From positions 62,001 through 126,000 of the forward strand of contig NZ_JXUP01000006.1 in NCBI RefSeq assembly GCF_001891085.1: DNA of 64,000 nucleotides, written 5' to 3'. Positions within the stretch are counted from its first letter, which is position 1; each line of letters begins with the position of its first letter. Below are positions 40,490 through 50,747 of the stretch, piece by piece. A model generated the notes under the pieces. That model did not search any database. It had not been told where the DNA came from and was given only the letters and a program-made list of their open reading frames with translations. A program made the translations under genes and the position numbers. The stretch is from Campylobacter concisus. GTDB taxonomy: Bacteria; Campylobacterota; Campylobacteria; Campylobacterales; Campylobacteraceae.

Positions 40490-40828
40490 CTACTTTACAA
40501 CCTCTACGCTATCTACGTCGATCTCTGTTTTAGTGAAGTCTTTATCCACTTCGTCTTTTATCCTTAAAGGTGTATCTTCGTTGGCTGTTATGTTGCCCCA
40601 TTTTTTATCGTCTATCTCAGCAACGATGACATCTCCATTTTTATCAACAAATTCATATTTGTCTGATTTTATGTGTGACTTTATCTTGCCCTCAATCACG
40701 ACCTTTGCGTCGTCATTTAGCTTTAATGCCTCTTTTACGCTTATAACATTTTCGCTTTGGTGTTTTGAGGCAAAACCTCCAGCCATCGCAATGCTAGCAG
40801 ATATTGCAGCGATTATGATCTTTTTCAT
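40490..40828 (-). CDS. Periplasmic YgiW/YdeI-type OB-fold protein
   Basis: This 112-residue protein has a signal peptide (MKKIIIAAISASIAMAGG). The mature OB-fold of the YgiW/YdeI (BOF) family shows SVKEALKLNDDAKVVIEGKI, then YEFVDKNGDVIVAEIDDKKW and the C-terminal VDVDSVEVV-like strand (DVDSVEV). Such small periplasmic proteins are linked to stress and envelope tolerance. A minus-strand AAAGGAT ribosome site precedes the ATG. It is alone between ppa and a lipoprotein gene, with no obvious partner. Confidence 0.85.
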   Translation of the reverse strand: MKKIIIAAISASIAMAGGFASKHQSENVISVKEALKLNDDAKVVIEGKIKSHIKSDKYEFVDKNGDVIVAEIDDKKWGNITANEDTPLRIKDEVDKDFTKTEIDVDSVEVVK

Positions 40829-40899
40829 TTTTATCCTTTAAAATTGGTTGTGAAATTTTAAGGGATGGTACATTTATGATATTAATAAAAGGTAAGTTT

Positions 40900-41364
40900 T
40901 TACATAAAATCTTTTGTAACAATTTTATAGATGTTTTTAGCGGTAATCGGTAGCGCTCTATCTGCGCTACCACCAAGAAAGCCATATCTAATCTCGACAG
41001 TAACGTTAAATTTGGCCACCTCTTTGCCACTTTGATCGACTAAATTTATGACTGCGAATGTCTCGGATTTGCCAGCACCACCTATGCCTAGGGTTAAGTG
41101 TCTAAGGATCCTAACTCCATTTTTTGTTCTTTGTATATCGCATTTTATGATTAGGTCGTCACCGTATTGGTTTTTCTTTTTTAAAAATGTATTTATGTGT
41201 CCTTCCAGCTTTTTATCAAGTTCAGTTTCGCCACAAACCGCTTTAGCACTGCTGTACTTATATGTGGTATCCTTTTCAACCATTTCTATATACTTTTTAG
41301 CACATCCTGTAAAGGCAAAAATGGCTATGATCGCAAGTAGTATTATAAATTTAAATTTATGCAT
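40900..41364 (-). CDS. Lipoprotein, DUF4410-like
   Basis: This 154-residue protein has a lipoprotein signal: a hydrophobic stretch LLAIIAIFAF followed by TGCAKK, with Cys at residue 20. The mature part contains one disulfide-capable Cys pair (KAVCGETE and IIKCDIQR) and a segment GGAGKSETFAVINLVDQSG that resembles DUF4410-type lipoproteins. Its role is unknown. It lies between the YgiW-like gene and adk on the same strand but has long gaps on both sides, so it is probably its own transcript. Confidence 0.75.
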   Translation of the reverse strand: MHKFKFIILLAIIAIFAFTGCAKKYIEMVEKDTTYKYSSAKAVCGETELDKKLEGHINTFLKKKNQYGDDLIIKCDIQRTKNGVRILRHLTLGIGGAGKSETFAVINLVDQSGKEVAKFNVTVEIRYGFLGGSADRALPITAKNIYKIVTKDFM

Positions 41365-41468
41365 AATTTCATCTTTGTTTAGGTCTGTTAAAAATAAATT
41401 TAGAATTGTAGGGAAGTTACATTTAAAATAAAATTAAAAATAAACATATTTGAATGATATTTATTTAG

Positions 41469-41494
41469 GACCTTGCACATTTTTATGCAAGGTC
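41469..41494 (-). terminator. Terminator hairpin of adk
   Basis: Arms GACCTTGCA (41469-41477) and TGCAAGGTC (41486-41494) surround an 8-base loop, followed on the minus strand by AT-rich sequence without a long T-run. Confidence 0.55.
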
Positions 41495-41501
41495 TGTAAA
41501 T

Positions 41502-42071
41502 TTATAAAAGTTTAGCTAGTAAATTTTTGATATCAGCTACGATCTCGTCTATGCCACGCTCGCCATTTACTACGTGAAGTAGCTCTTTTTCGCTGTAAAA
41601 TTTGCGGATAGGCACTATCGGATCAAGATATACTTTCATGCGGTTGTTAAAGACTTCGTTATTATCATCAGCGCCTCTTGCACGGCCAAGCACTCTAGCT
41701 CTTGCTACATCTTCGCTAACATCCACTTCGATGACGCCTTTTAGAGAAATTTCATCTTGCTCGCTTAAGACTTTGTCAAGCTCAGTCATTTGCTCAATGC
41801 TTCTTGGATAGCCGTCGATTATGATGTTTGATTTATTCGAGCTTTTGATGGCTGAGACGATCGCATTTACGACGACGTCAAGCGGGACCAAATTTCCTTT
41901 TGAGATAAAGCCGTCTATTAGTTTGCCAAGCTCGCTACCACTTGCGACTTCAGCTCTTAAAAGATCGCCAGTTGAAAAGTGCGCAAATTTCTCATCATGC
42001 TGTGCGATGATCGATGCGTCTGTTGTTTTGCCGCTGCCTGGAGCGCCGATGATTAAAAATAAATTTTTCAT
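41502..42071 (-). CDS. adk: Adenylate kinase
   Basis: This 189-residue enzyme interconverts ATP, ADP and AMP. The P-loop is [10 protein letters not shown] at residues 8-17. [11 protein letters not shown] and [11 protein letters not shown] are the AMP and nucleotide-binding blocks. [14 protein letters not shown] and [10 protein letters not shown] form the short LID of the zinc-free type. Length and order (ppa, adk, aspS) match C. jejuni. The ATG is preceded by AAAGGGAAAG on the minus strand. Confidence 0.97.
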   Translation of the reverse strand: MKNLFLIIGAPGSGKTTDASIIAQHDEKFAHFSTGDLLRAEVASGSELGKLIDGFISKGNLVPLDVVVNAIVSAIKSSNKSNIIIDGYPRSIEQMTELDKVLSEQDEISLKGVIEVDVSEDVARARVLGRARGADDNNEVFNNRMKVYLDPIVPIRKFYSEKELLHVVNGERGIDEIVADIKNLLAKLL

Positions 42072-42113
42072 TCTTTCCCTTTTTATATTTTTTGAGCACC
42101 TTTGAATGAGTTT

Positions 42114-42165
42114 GAAAATTTCACCCTGTAGCAGACTATATGTCTAGCTTTGGGATGAAATTTTC
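42114..42165. other. Long structured hairpin between adk and aspS
   Basis: Outer arms 42114-42126 and 42152-42165 pair over 13 bases with one bulged A. Inner arms AGCAGAC (42130-42136) and GTCT-A-GCT (42142-42149) extend it. There is no T-run on either side, so it is not a standard terminator. Confidence 0.45.
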
Positions 42166-42217
42166 TGCACAACATCCAAATTCACCTCAAAAATCTAATC
42201 TTTAAATAAAATAACTC

Positions 42218-42246
42218 AAATTTAGACATCCAAAAAGTCTAAATTT
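42218..42246 (-). terminator. Hairpin after aspS
   Basis: Perfect 10-base arms AAATTTAGAC (42218-42227) and its complement (42237-42246) with a 9-base loop. On the minus strand the sequence after it is only moderately T-rich. Confidence 0.45.
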
Positions 42247-42259
42247 ATTGCAAAAATTT

Positions 42260-44016
42260 TTAAGCCTTTTGCTCTTTTTCTCTTATCCTAAGTCCCAGCT
42301 CTCTAAGCTGCTCGTTGCTAGCGTGGCTTGGTGCCTTTGTGAGTGGGCACTGAGCGCGCTGCGTTTTAGGAAAGGCTATAACATCACGGATCGAGCCTGC
42401 TTTATTTACAAGCATATTTAGTCTGTCAAACCCGATCGCGATACCACCATGTGGAGGCGCACCAAACGTCAAGGCATCAAGCAAGAAGCCAAATTTCTCA
42501 CGCTGCTCCTCTTCGTCTATGCCAAGAAGTTTAAAGACCTTTTGTTGGATATCGTTTTTGTGAATTCTTATACTTCCGCCACCAAGCTCAAAGCCGTTTA
42601 GTACGACGTCGTGAGCGATAGAGAGAATGTCCTCAAGATCAGGCTCATCTATATTTTTGGGCATTGTGAATGGATGGTGCATCGCAGAGTAGCTGCCATC
42701 ATCATTTTGCTCAAACATTGGGAAGTCAAGCACCCATAAAAACTCAAGTTTGTCTTGATCGATGATATTCATTTGCTCAGCTAGGAAAATTCTAAATCTT
42801 CCCATATAATCAAGCACGACTTTTTTCTTGCCAGCACCAAAGAATACAACGTCGCCAACTTTTAGTTCACATCTTGAGACGATCTCGTCAAGATCGCTTT
42901 GCTCGAAAAATTTGCAAAGTGGGCCTTTTAGTCCTTCTTCTTTCATTTGGAAGTAGCCAAGCCCTTGTGCTCCAAATTTACGTACAAATTCTTCAAATCT
43001 ATTCATCTCGCGCTTACTAAAGATGTTGTCACCATTTGGCACTTTTAGCGCTTTGATGCGGTTTTTCTTCTTATCTTTTGCAATAGAGCTAAAAATTTCA
43101 TTGCTTGAGCGCTCGAAAATATCGATCACATCGATCATTTTTAGATCGTATCTAAGATCAGGCTTGTCTGAGCCGTAAGTCTCAGTGGCCTCTTTGTAGC
43201 TCATGCGTCTAAATGGCGTTTTGATATCGTATCCGCAGGCTTTAAAAATATCTTTTAGCATCGTCTCAGCCATATTTATGATATCTTCTTGCTCGACAAA
43301 GCTCATTTCGATATCTATTTGAGTAAATTCTGGTTGGCGATCAGCCTTAGGTCCTCGTCGCGGAAGCATTTTGCGATTTGGAAATATTTATCAAAGCCAG
43401 AACACATCAAAAGCTGCTTAAATAGCTGTGGGCTTTGTGGGAGCGCATAAAATTGACCCGGATATACACGGCTTGGCACTAGGTAGTCTCTCGCACCTTC
43501 TGGAGTTGCGCGCGTTAAAACTGGAGTTTCAAATTCGATAAAGCCCATTTTATCTAGGCTATTTCTAGCTGCGATCGCCGCGCGAGAACGCATTTTAAAT
43601 ATATTTTGCAAACGCTCGCTTCTAAGGTCTAAAAAGCGGTATTTTAGCCTGATATCTTCATTTACGCTCTCATCGCCTATCATAAATGGTAGCGGTTCGC
43701 TTGGATTTTCGATGATTAGCTCGCTTACTATTACTTCTATCTCGCCAGTTTTTAGCTTTGGATTGGTTAGTCCTTCGCCTCTAGCTCTTACTTTTCCTTT
43801 TGCCTTTAAGACATATTCATCTCTTACTTTTGCAGCCACGTCATGTGCTTCTTTGCTATCAGCTGGATCACAAACTAATTGTATAAGCCCACTAACGTCT
43901 CTTAAGTCGATGAAAACAACGCCGCCGTGGTCTCTATATGTGTTTGCCCAGCCACAAAGTATTACTTCTTTACCGATATCAGCTTTGCTAAGATCGGTGC
44001 AATAATGACTTCGCAT
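42260..44016 (-). pseudogene. aspS: Aspartyl-tRNA synthetase, split by an apparent 1-base deletion
   Basis: AspRS charges tRNA-Asp (and probably tRNA-Asn, for later amidation, in this genus). The gene reads in one frame from 44016 to about 43347 (OB-fold, then [18 protein letters not shown] and [10 protein letters not shown]). It then continues in another frame to 42260 ([34 protein letters not shown] and [11 protein letters not shown]). Adding one G/C to the CC at 43345-43346 restores one protein of about 585 residues with [16 protein letters not shown], the exact class II motif 2. AspS is essential, so an assembly or sequencing error in a short homopolymer is much more likely than a true pseudogene. 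Confidence 0.9.
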
Positions 44017-44108
44017 AAAATGCTCCTTTGCAATGTTTTTTAGGCAATTATAATCGCTTTTTTCTTTTGAAAAGCTTTGTTAAAATAAAATATGTTACAA
44101 TCATTTAC

Positions 44109-44984
44109 ATGAAAAATGAACAAAAATTTAATACTTTTTGCACAAAAAAAGTAGGACTTATTGCTAAAGATTATCCATTATTTAGGCAAGATTTAGAAAA
44201 ATTAGAAAAAATTTTAAAAAAGTATAACGCAGAAATTTTGCTTGAAAGAAATTGTGCTAAGCGTATAGAAAAAAATGGTTTTGAGCTTATAAAATTAGCT
44301 AAAGAGTGCGAATTTTTGATCACTCTTGGTGGAGATGGTACGATCATTTCAACTTGTAGAAAACTAGCTCACATCTCACCGCTTGTCCTTGGTATACACG
44401 CTGGTAGACTCGGATTTCTAACCGACATAATGATTAATGAGAGTGAGAAATTTTTTAAAGACTTTTTTGATGGTGAATTTGAGATAGAAACGCCTTTTAT
44501 GCTTGATGTGACGCTTCATAAAAATGATGGCAAAACTGAGCAAAAGATAGCATTTAATGATGCAGTCATCGTTAGTAAAAATGGCGGCTCGATGACGCAT
44601 ATCGAGGCACTTTTAAATGAAAAGTATTTTAACTCATATTTTGGTGACGGCGTTATAGTGGCAACACCTGTTGGAACAACGGCTTATAATATGAGCGCAA
44701 ATGGTCCTATTATCTATCCATTAAGCGAAGTTTTTACAGTAACTCCTATCTGCTCGCACTCACTTACACAGCGTCCGGTCGTGCTTACGAAAAATCACAC
44801 GGTTAAATTTAGGACAAATAGTGACGCCATTTTAGTAATAGACGGTCAAGATAGGTTTGATATGAGCAAAATTTCAGCCGTCAGCATGAGCCTTAGCAAC
44901 AAAAAAGCGAGGCTGATACGCCATATTGGTAGGGATTATTTTCAAATTTTAAAAGAGAAACTTCACTGGGGTTATAATGATTGA
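44109..44984 (+). CDS. nadK: NAD kinase
   Basis: This enzyme phosphorylates NAD to NADP. I choose the ATG at 44109 (291 residues) because the sequence from there ([20 protein letters not shown]) fits the family; the longer frame from 44028 adds an unlike head. The GGDGT motif is near residue 75 and the nucleotide-binding NDAVI block near 150. [16 protein letters not shown] carries the conserved Thr and Asn residues. There is no strong ribosome site (only weak GTTACAATC). It is divergent from aspS and overlaps recN by 8 bases, starting a rightward operon as in C. jejuni. Confidence 0.95.
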   Translation: MKNEQKFNTFCTKKVGLIAKDYPLFRQDLEKLEKILKKYNAEILLERNCAKRIEKNGFELIKLAKECEFLITLGGDGTIISTCRKLAHISPLVLGIHAGRLGFLTDIMINESEKFFKDFFDGEFEIETPFMLDVTLHKNDGKTEQKIAFNDAVIVSKNGGSMTHIEALLNEKYFNSYFGDGVIVATPVGTTAYNMSANGPIIYPLSEVFTVTPICSHSLTQRPVVLTKNHTVKFRTNSDAILVIDGQDRFDMSKISAVSMSLSNKKARLIRHIGRDYFQILKEKLHWGYND

Positions 44985-46497
44985 TCGAATTTTGATTAAA
45001 GATTATCTAAATTTTAAAAATGTCGAGCTAAATTTCAAAGAGGGTCTTAGCGTATTTACGGGCGTTAGCGGTGCTGGTAAGTCGGTGCTGATGAGTGCCA
45101 TAATGGCTGTTTTTGGGCTAAAAGATAGCGAAGCAAGGCTGATAGAAGCTGACGTGGAGCATAAATTTGAGCTTGATGAGTTTGGCATAGAAAACGAAGA
45201 GGTCAATATTTTCAAGCTTTTAAAAGATAAGAGCACGAGGTATTTTATAAATCAACAAGCTATCTCAAAGAAAAATTTAGCTCAAGTGGCGCGCGAGCAC
45301 ATCAAATATCTCTCGGCAAAAGAGGCAAATGAATTTGAAAATGAGAAATTTCTAAATTTGCTTGACAGGCTTGAAATTTCAAAAAATGAGAAATTTAAAG
45401 AGATAAAGCAGGAATTTGAAGAAGCATTTTTAGAATTTTCTAAAATTTCAAAAGAGCTAGCCACTATAAAAGAGGAAGAGAAAAAGGTCGAGGAGCTAAA
45501 GGAGCTTGCTAGCTTTGAGATCGAGAAGATAAGAAGCGTCGGGCCTAAAAAAGGCGAGTTTGAAGAGCTTATGGAGACTAAAAAAAGGCTTAGTAAAAAA
45601 GATAAGATAAATGAGGCGTGGGCTAGGGCCGAGCGGATATTTGAGCTAGAGCACAGCGTAAATGAGGCGCTAAGCATCAGTGACCTTGACAACGGCTTTT
45701 TTGAAGATGCGATGAACGAGCTAAGGGTCGCAAGAGATAGCCTAAATATGGAGGAGCTTGACGATATCGACGTGGAGAGCGTGCTTGATAGGATAGAATC
45801 TCTTAATGCCATCATCAGGCGCTATGGCAGCGAAGAAGAGGCATTAGAAGCGCTTGATAAAAAGGAAAAAGAGCTTGCTAGATATGAAAATTTAAGCTTT
45901 GAAAAGAGCGAGCTTGAGAAGAAATTTGAAATTTTAAGCAAAAAGGCAAATGCGCTAGCCAGCACTTTAAGCAAGGCAAGGGGCGTAAATTTAAAAGAGC
46001 TTGAGGCGATGATAAATTTATACCTAAAAGAGCTTTATATGCCAGATATCACGCTAAGGATCGAGGGCAAAAAGCTTGATATCTTGGGAGTTGATGAAAT
46101 TTGTCTAAATTTAAATGAGACTTCGCTTAAAAATTTAAGTTCAGGTGAGCTAAACCGTCTAAGACTGGCCTTTATAGCTGCCTCTAGTGAGATCACAAAA
46201 ACGGGCGGTGATGTCATCATACTTGATGAAATAGATGCAAATTTAAGCGGAAAAGAGGCGATGAGTATCGCAAATGTTTTGCTTAAGCTTGCAAATTTTT
46301 ATCAAATTTTTGCCATTTCACATCAGCCGCAGCTTAGCTCAAAGGCAAATTCTCACTTTTTGGTAGAGCGTCATGGAGAAAACTCGGTCGTAAGAGAGCT
46401 TGATAAAGATGAACGAGTGAGCGAATTAGCACGTATGATAAGTGGTGAGCACATAAGTGAAGAGGCAATAAATTTTGCGAAAGGGCTTTTAAAGTAG
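44977..46497 (+). CDS. recN: DNA repair protein RecN
   Basis: In this 506-residue SMC-like ATPase for double-strand break repair, Walker A is [13 protein letters not shown] near residue 30. Long charged coiled coils cover about residues 130-345, and the signature [14 protein letters not shown] and Walker [14 protein letters not shown] lie near residues 385 and 415. It is a little shorter than E. coli RecN (553), with a short hinge, as in other Campylobacterota. It overlaps nadK by 8 bases. It has many lysines and glutamates and no frame problems. Confidence 0.95.
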   Translation: MIDRILIKDYLNFKNVELNFKEGLSVFTGVSGAGKSVLMSAIMAVFGLKDSEARLIEADVEHKFELDEFGIENEEVNIFKLLKDKSTRYFINQQAISKKNLAQVAREHIKYLSAKEANEFENEKFLNLLDRLEISKNEKFKEIKQEFEEAFLEFSKISKELATIKEEEKKVEELKELASFEIEKIRSVGPKKGEFEELMETKKRLSKKDKINEAWARAERIFELEHSVNEALSISDLDNGFFEDAMNELRVARDSLNMEELDDIDVESVLDRIESLNAIIRRYGSEEEALEALDKKEKELARYENLSFEKSELEKKFEILSKKANALASTLSKARGVNLKELEAMINLYLKELYMPDITLRIEGKKLDILGVDEICLNLNETSLKNLSSGELNRLRLAFIAASSEITKTGGDVIILDEIDANLSGKEAMSIANVLLKLANFYQIFAISHQPQLSSKANSHFLVERHGENSVVRELDKDERVSELARMISGEHISEEAINFAKGLLK

Positions 46498-46585
46498 CTT
46501 AATTTAAATTATTAATTTAAGCTTTATAAATAAATTTATTTGATAAAATCGCCACTAATTTGATAAAAATTTTTGTAGGAATAAT

Positions 46586-47842
46586 ATGGAAAGAATCCTT
46601 GTAGTTGATGATAATAAGGCGTTAGCAAAGCTGATTGTTATGCAAATGGAAAAGACTATTGATGAGATGGCAATTGATGTCGCATATAGTTTTGCCGAGG
46701 CTCAAATGCTAATTAATGAGCATGACAAAGATTATTTTATGACTATTTTGGATTTAAATTTGCCAGATGCTCCAAATGGAGAGATCGTTGATTATGCACT
46801 TTCCAAAGGACTTTCAGCTATTGTTTTAACAGGTAGCATTGATGATGAAACAAGGCAAAATTTTATAAATAAAGATATTGTTGATTATGTTTATAAAGGG
46901 AATATGGACGATATCAACTATATCTTTCAAATGATAAATAGACTGAGCAAAAATAGACAATACAAGGTTTTGGTTGTCGAAGACTCGCTCCCTTTTAGAA
47001 ATATGATAAAAAAGATATTAACTAGCCTTCAGTTTAAAGTTTTGGCTGCGGCTCATGGCGAAGAGGCAATGAACTATTTTGCAGATAATCCTGATATAAA
47101 TCTTATAATAACTGATTATAGAATGCCAGTAAAAGATGGCCTTGAAGTTTTAAAGGAGGTTAGAAAAGAAAAAGATAAAAATAGTCTTGGCGTAATCGTT
47201 ATGACATCTCCTAGCGAAAAGACTGACGCATCAATATTTTTAAAAAATGGTGCGAGCGATTTTATAGCAAAACCATTTTCAAAAGAAGAGCTAATATGCC
47301 GTGTTAATAATACGATCGAAGCGATGGAAAATATAAACAAGATAGCAAATTTTGCAAATCGCGACTTCTTAACAGGAGTTTATAATAGAAGATTTTTTTA
47401 TTCTGACGTAGAAGAGTATGTTCAAGTAGCTGAAGAGACTAATGAGCCTTACGCTTTTGCAATGATTGATGTTGATTATTTTAAGAAAATAAATGATAAA
47501 TATGGCCATGATGGCGGAGATAAGGTACTAAAATCAATCGCAAAAATTTTAAATGACAATACAAAAGGAAGCGATATCGTTGCTAGATTTGGTGGCGAAG
47601 AATTTTGCGTTGTCCTTAAAAAGATAAATAAAGAAGAAGCTGTTAAATTTTTTGTAAATTTGCGAGCCAAAGTAGCTGAAAATAAAGTAACTATAAAAAA
47701 GGAAAAAGTAAAAGTTACTATATCAATAGGCGTATCTTTTGGCAATGGGCATTGCGAGATAGACGATATGCTTGAGGCTTGCGATTCAGCGCTTTACACC
47801 GCAAAAGAAAATGGTAGAAACAGAGTAGAAATAGCTTTATGA
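46586..47842 (+). CDS. cbrR: CbrR-like response regulator: two receivers and a GGDEF domain
   Basis: In this 418-residue protein the first receiver (about 3-118) has MTILDLNLPDAP with the Asp near residue 54. The second (about 128-245) has LIITDYRMPVKDG and the Lys in FIAKPFSKEE. The GGDEF domain (about 255-418) has an active-site motif GGEEF. The usual RxxD inhibitory site appears as KGSD, so product inhibition may be weak or absent. The architecture and its place between recN and tatD match CbrR (Cj0643), which affects bile resistance in C. jejuni. It would make cyclic di-GMP if active. Confidence 0.88.
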   Translation: MERILVVDDNKALAKLIVMQMEKTIDEMAIDVAYSFAEAQMLINEHDKDYFMTILDLNLPDAPNGEIVDYALSKGLSAIVLTGSIDDETRQNFINKDIVDYVYKGNMDDINYIFQMINRLSKNRQYKVLVVEDSLPFRNMIKKILTSLQFKVLAAAHGEEAMNYFADNPDINLIITDYRMPVKDGLEVLKEVRKEKDKNSLGVIVMTSPSEKTDASIFLKNGASDFIAKPFSKEELICRVNNTIEAMENINKIANFANRDFLTGVYNRRFFYSDVEEYVQVAEETNEPYAFAMIDVDYFKKINDKYGHDGGDKVLKSIAKILNDNTKGSDIVARFGGEEFCVVLKKINKEEAVKFFVNLRAKVAENKVTIKKEKVKVTISIGVSFGNGHCEIDDMLEACDSALYTAKENGRNRVEIAL

Positions 47843-48624
47843 TTATAGATACGCATTGTCATTTGGATAGTAAAGTTTATGATCCTGACCTTGATAAAAT
47901 TTTAGATGAAGCTAGAAATTTAGGGCTAAAGGGCTTTATTATCCCGGGAGCTGATATCAATGATTTACCAAAAGCGGCTAAAATAGCGCATGAAAATTCT
48001 GACATTTTCTTTGCCGCTGGAGTTCATCCATATGATAAAGAGAGTTTTAGTATTGAAATTTTAAGAAATTTTGCTAAAGATGAAAAGTGTGTGGCGATTG
48101 GTGAATGTGGTTTGGACTACTTTCGCTTGCCAAAAGATGAAAATGAAAAGATAAAAGAAAAAGAGGATCAAAAACGTATTTTTTTAGCTCAACTTGATTT
48201 AGCTGTTGAGTTAAAAAAACCCGTTATTCTTCATATTAGGGAGGCTAATGAGGACTCTTTTAATATCTTAAAAGAGTATTCACCAAAGCTTGAAGCTGGA
48301 GCGATTTTGCACTGTTATAATGCTTCACCACTTCTTTTAGAGCTTTGTAAATTTGGGAATTTTTACTTTGGCATAGGCGGTGTTTTAACATTTAAAAATG
48401 CTAAAAATTTAGTCGAGATTTTGCCAAAAATCCCATTTGATAGGATAGTTATTGAAACTGACGCTCCTTATCTCACGCCAGAACCAAATCGTGGCAAGAG
48501 AAATGAGCCGGCGTTTACGACATTTGTTGCTAAAAAGATAGCTGAAATTTTAAACCTTGAATCTGAAGTTGTTTGTGAAAAAACTTCAAATAATGCCAAA
48601 AGGTTGTTTAAGTGCTTTGCTTAA
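47839..48624 (+). CDS. TatD-family metal-dependent hydrolase
   Basis: This 261-residue TIM-barrel DNase-like enzyme starts IIDTHCHLDSKVYDPD (metal ligands H-x-H). GECGLDYFRL, VILHIREANEDS and HCYNASP follow, and the C-terminal ETDAPYLTPEPNRGK carries the last Asp. TatD proteins are 3'-5' exonucleases or quality-control deoxyribonucleases. Its ATG overlaps the cbrR stop by four bases. Gene order equals that of C. jejuni Cj0643-Cj0644. Confidence 0.94.
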   Translation: MIIDTHCHLDSKVYDPDLDKILDEARNLGLKGFIIPGADINDLPKAAKIAHENSDIFFAAGVHPYDKESFSIEILRNFAKDEKCVAIGECGLDYFRLPKDENEKIKEKEDQKRIFLAQLDLAVELKKPVILHIREANEDSFNILKEYSPKLEAGAILHCYNASPLLLELCKFGNFYFGIGGVLTFKNAKNLVEILPKIPFDRIVIETDAPYLTPEPNRGKRNEPAFTTFVAKKIAEILNLESEVVCEKTSNNAKRLFKCFA

Positions 48625-48688
48625 ATTTTGAGCGTTGCACTTGTTTAAGATGCTAGCATCTTAAGTTTTGACACGAAAAAGGATAGAA

Positions 48689-49900
48689 ATGAAAGCAATG
48701 CTTAAAATATTTTTAATGTTTGCATGTAGTACTTTGCTACTGGCAAATACACCTGAAAAGAGCTCATACGATACTCAGGTAAAAATTTTAAAAGAGCTGG
48801 ATATTGACGCTAGCTTTATGAAGACTTCTCACTATGCAAAGATGAGGCAAGGTATCAAACAATCACAACTTGAAACATTTACAGAAGCTCTAAAAAATGG
48901 TTATATGTATATACCGATGGTAAAAGAGCAGATCAAAAAATCCGGTGTACCTGAGTCATTCTTTTATCTAGCTATGATAGAATCAGGCTTTTCAAATCAT
49001 ACAGTCTCAAACGCAAAAGCTACTGGCATGTGGCAGTTTATGGAGCAAACGGCTAGACTTCATGGTTTAAAAGTGGGTCAATATGTAGATGAGAGAAAAG
49101 ATCCAGTAGAGTCTACTATTGCAGCAACAAATTATCTAAAGTCGCTTAAAAATCAATTCGGCAAATGGTATCTAGCAGCTATGGCCTATAACTGCGGCGA
49201 TGGAGCCTTAAAAAGAGCCATACAAAAAGCTGGCACAGATGATCTTGTAACACTTCTTGATGCGGAGAAAAAATACCTTCCAGCAGAAACTAGAAATTTT
49301 GTTATCAAAATTTTAAGAGCAGAATATACCGCAAAAGACGCGGACTTCTTGATGTCTAAAGATTCATCTTTGTTAAACATAAACGGAGGACTAAAACTTG
49401 TAAAAGTAAAAGTACCTGGCGGTACAAATTTAGCTCAAATAGGCGATAGTATCGGCCTTAGTACAAAAAAAATGAAAAACAACAATCCGCACTTAAAATT
49501 TGTATTTACTCCACCAACTCTAAAAGATTATTATGTTTATATCCCTGAAAACAAAAAACAGCTTTTTGCAGAAAATTTCAAGCCATTTAATGGTAAAAAT
49601 AATTTTTATGCCTACGTTGTAAAAAAGGGCGAAACATTACTTTCTATCTCTAAAAAAACAGGTGTTAGTCATAGAGCGATCAAAGACTACAACGAGCTTA
49701 GCACAAATGCCGTAAGCTATAATCAAAAACTAATTATTCCATTTTCCGCACAAAATAAATCTCAAAACTATATAGTCCAAACTGGTGATACGATAGCTTC
49801 TTTATCTAAGAAATTTAATGTGAGCGAAAAAGATTTAAAAGATGCAAATTCTTTTGCTAGTTCAAATTTAAATGTTGGAGCAAATATTGTCATACCGTAA
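48689..49900 (+). CDS. Membrane-bound lytic transglycosylase MltD-like
   Basis: This exported murein hydrolase cuts the glycan strand to 1,6-anhydro ends. I take the ATG at 48689 because AAAGGAT precedes it and a signal peptide (MKAMLKIFLMFACSTLLLA) begins there. The catalytic SLT domain shows AMIESGFSNHTVSNAKATG with the Glu and GMWQFME (about residues 88-108), then AAMAYNCGDGALKRA. Two LysM peptidoglycan-binding repeats are at the C-terminus (YVVKKGETLLSISKKTG and YIVQTGDTIASLSKKF). RlpA, a partner murein enzyme, is encoded next, with an overlap of 29 bases. Confidence 0.92.
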   Translation: MKAMLKIFLMFACSTLLLANTPEKSSYDTQVKILKELDIDASFMKTSHYAKMRQGIKQSQLETFTEALKNGYMYIPMVKEQIKKSGVPESFFYLAMIESGFSNHTVSNAKATGMWQFMEQTARLHGLKVGQYVDERKDPVESTIAATNYLKSLKNQFGKWYLAAMAYNCGDGALKRAIQKAGTDDLVTLLDAEKKYLPAETRNFVIKILRAEYTAKDADFLMSKDSSLLNINGGLKLVKVKVPGGTNLAQIGDSIGLSTKKMKNNNPHLKFVFTPPTLKDYYVYIPENKKQLFAENFKPFNGKNNFYAYVVKKGETLLSISKKTGVSHRAIKDYNELSTNAVSYNQKLIIPFSAQNKSQNYIVQTGDTIASLSKKFNVSEKDLKDANSFASSNLNVGANIVIP

Positions 49901-50744
49901 GAGCCTAAAATTTTATATAGGGCTAAGTTTTACTCTTTTAGTTACTGGTTGCTCTTGGAGCGGGGCACCATTTACACCAAGTGGCCCAACTAATGTAAAG
50001 GGCAATAATTCAGCTTCTATCCAAAAAGCAACAATGAGACCTTACACAATAAATGGCAAAACATACTACCCAACCGTTGTAAGCGTGGGCGATAAGGCAA
50101 GTGGCACAGCAAGCTGGTATGGTCCAAATTTTCATGGTAAAACAACCTCAAACGGCGAAATTTATAATATGTACAACATGACTGCAGCACACAAAACTTT
50201 GCCGATGAATACGATCCTTAAAGTAACAAATTTAAGAAATCAAAAAAGCGTCATTGTTCGCGTAAATGATCGTGGACCTTTTGTGGCTGATAGGGTTTTA
50301 GACCTTTCAAAGGCGGCTGCAACTAAACTTGATATTATCGGTACAGGTACGGCTCCAGTCAGTATGGAAGTCATAGGCTTTAATGAAGATATTAATGCTG
50401 TTGCTAGCATTAACACTCAAACAAAACCAACAAGTACTGGTATAAAAGTGCCAAATCCAGTCTCTCCGACAGCTCCAACTGGAGGCATTATTATTTCGTC
50501 AGAGCAACGAGTCGTGGGTGGAGATTTTATGGTGCAAATTGGCTCATTTAAAAACCTTGAGGGCGCAAATAGATATCAAAGAGAGCATCAAAGCATAGAT
50601 GGCTATAAGTCGGTAGTTAGGACATTTACTATAGATGGATCTACCATTTATAGAGTATTTTTAAATGGCTTTAGAAGTGAGGACGAGGCTAGGGATTATG
50701 CAAGAAGCGGTAAATTCCAAGGTGCATTTATAGTAAGAGGTTAG
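49872..50744 (+). CDS. rlpA: RlpA septal lytic transglycosylase lipoprotein
   Basis: This 290-residue lipoprotein has TLLVTGCSW as its lipobox (Cys near residue 27). The double-psi beta-barrel domain starts GTASWYGPNFHGKTTSNGE with Asn and ends in VNDRGPFVADRVLDLS. The C-terminal SPOR domain (FMVQIGSFKNLEGANRYQ) targets denuded glycan at the division site. The ATG at 49872 overlaps the MltD gene by 29 bases; a TTG at 49887 is another possible start. Order with MltD is conserved in Campylobacter. Confidence 0.92.
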   Translation: MLEQILSYRKSLKFYIGLSFTLLVTGCSWSGAPFTPSGPTNVKGNNSASIQKATMRPYTINGKTYYPTVVSVGDKASGTASWYGPNFHGKTTSNGEIYNMYNMTAAHKTLPMNTILKVTNLRNQKSVIVRVNDRGPFVADRVLDLSKAAATKLDIIGTGTAPVSMEVIGFNEDINAVASINTQTKPTSTGIKVPNPVSPTAPTGGIIISSEQRVVGGDFMVQIGSFKNLEGANRYQREHQSIDGYKSVVRTFTIDGSTIYRVFLNGFRSEDEARDYARSGKFQGAFIVRG

Positions 50745-50747
50745 GGC

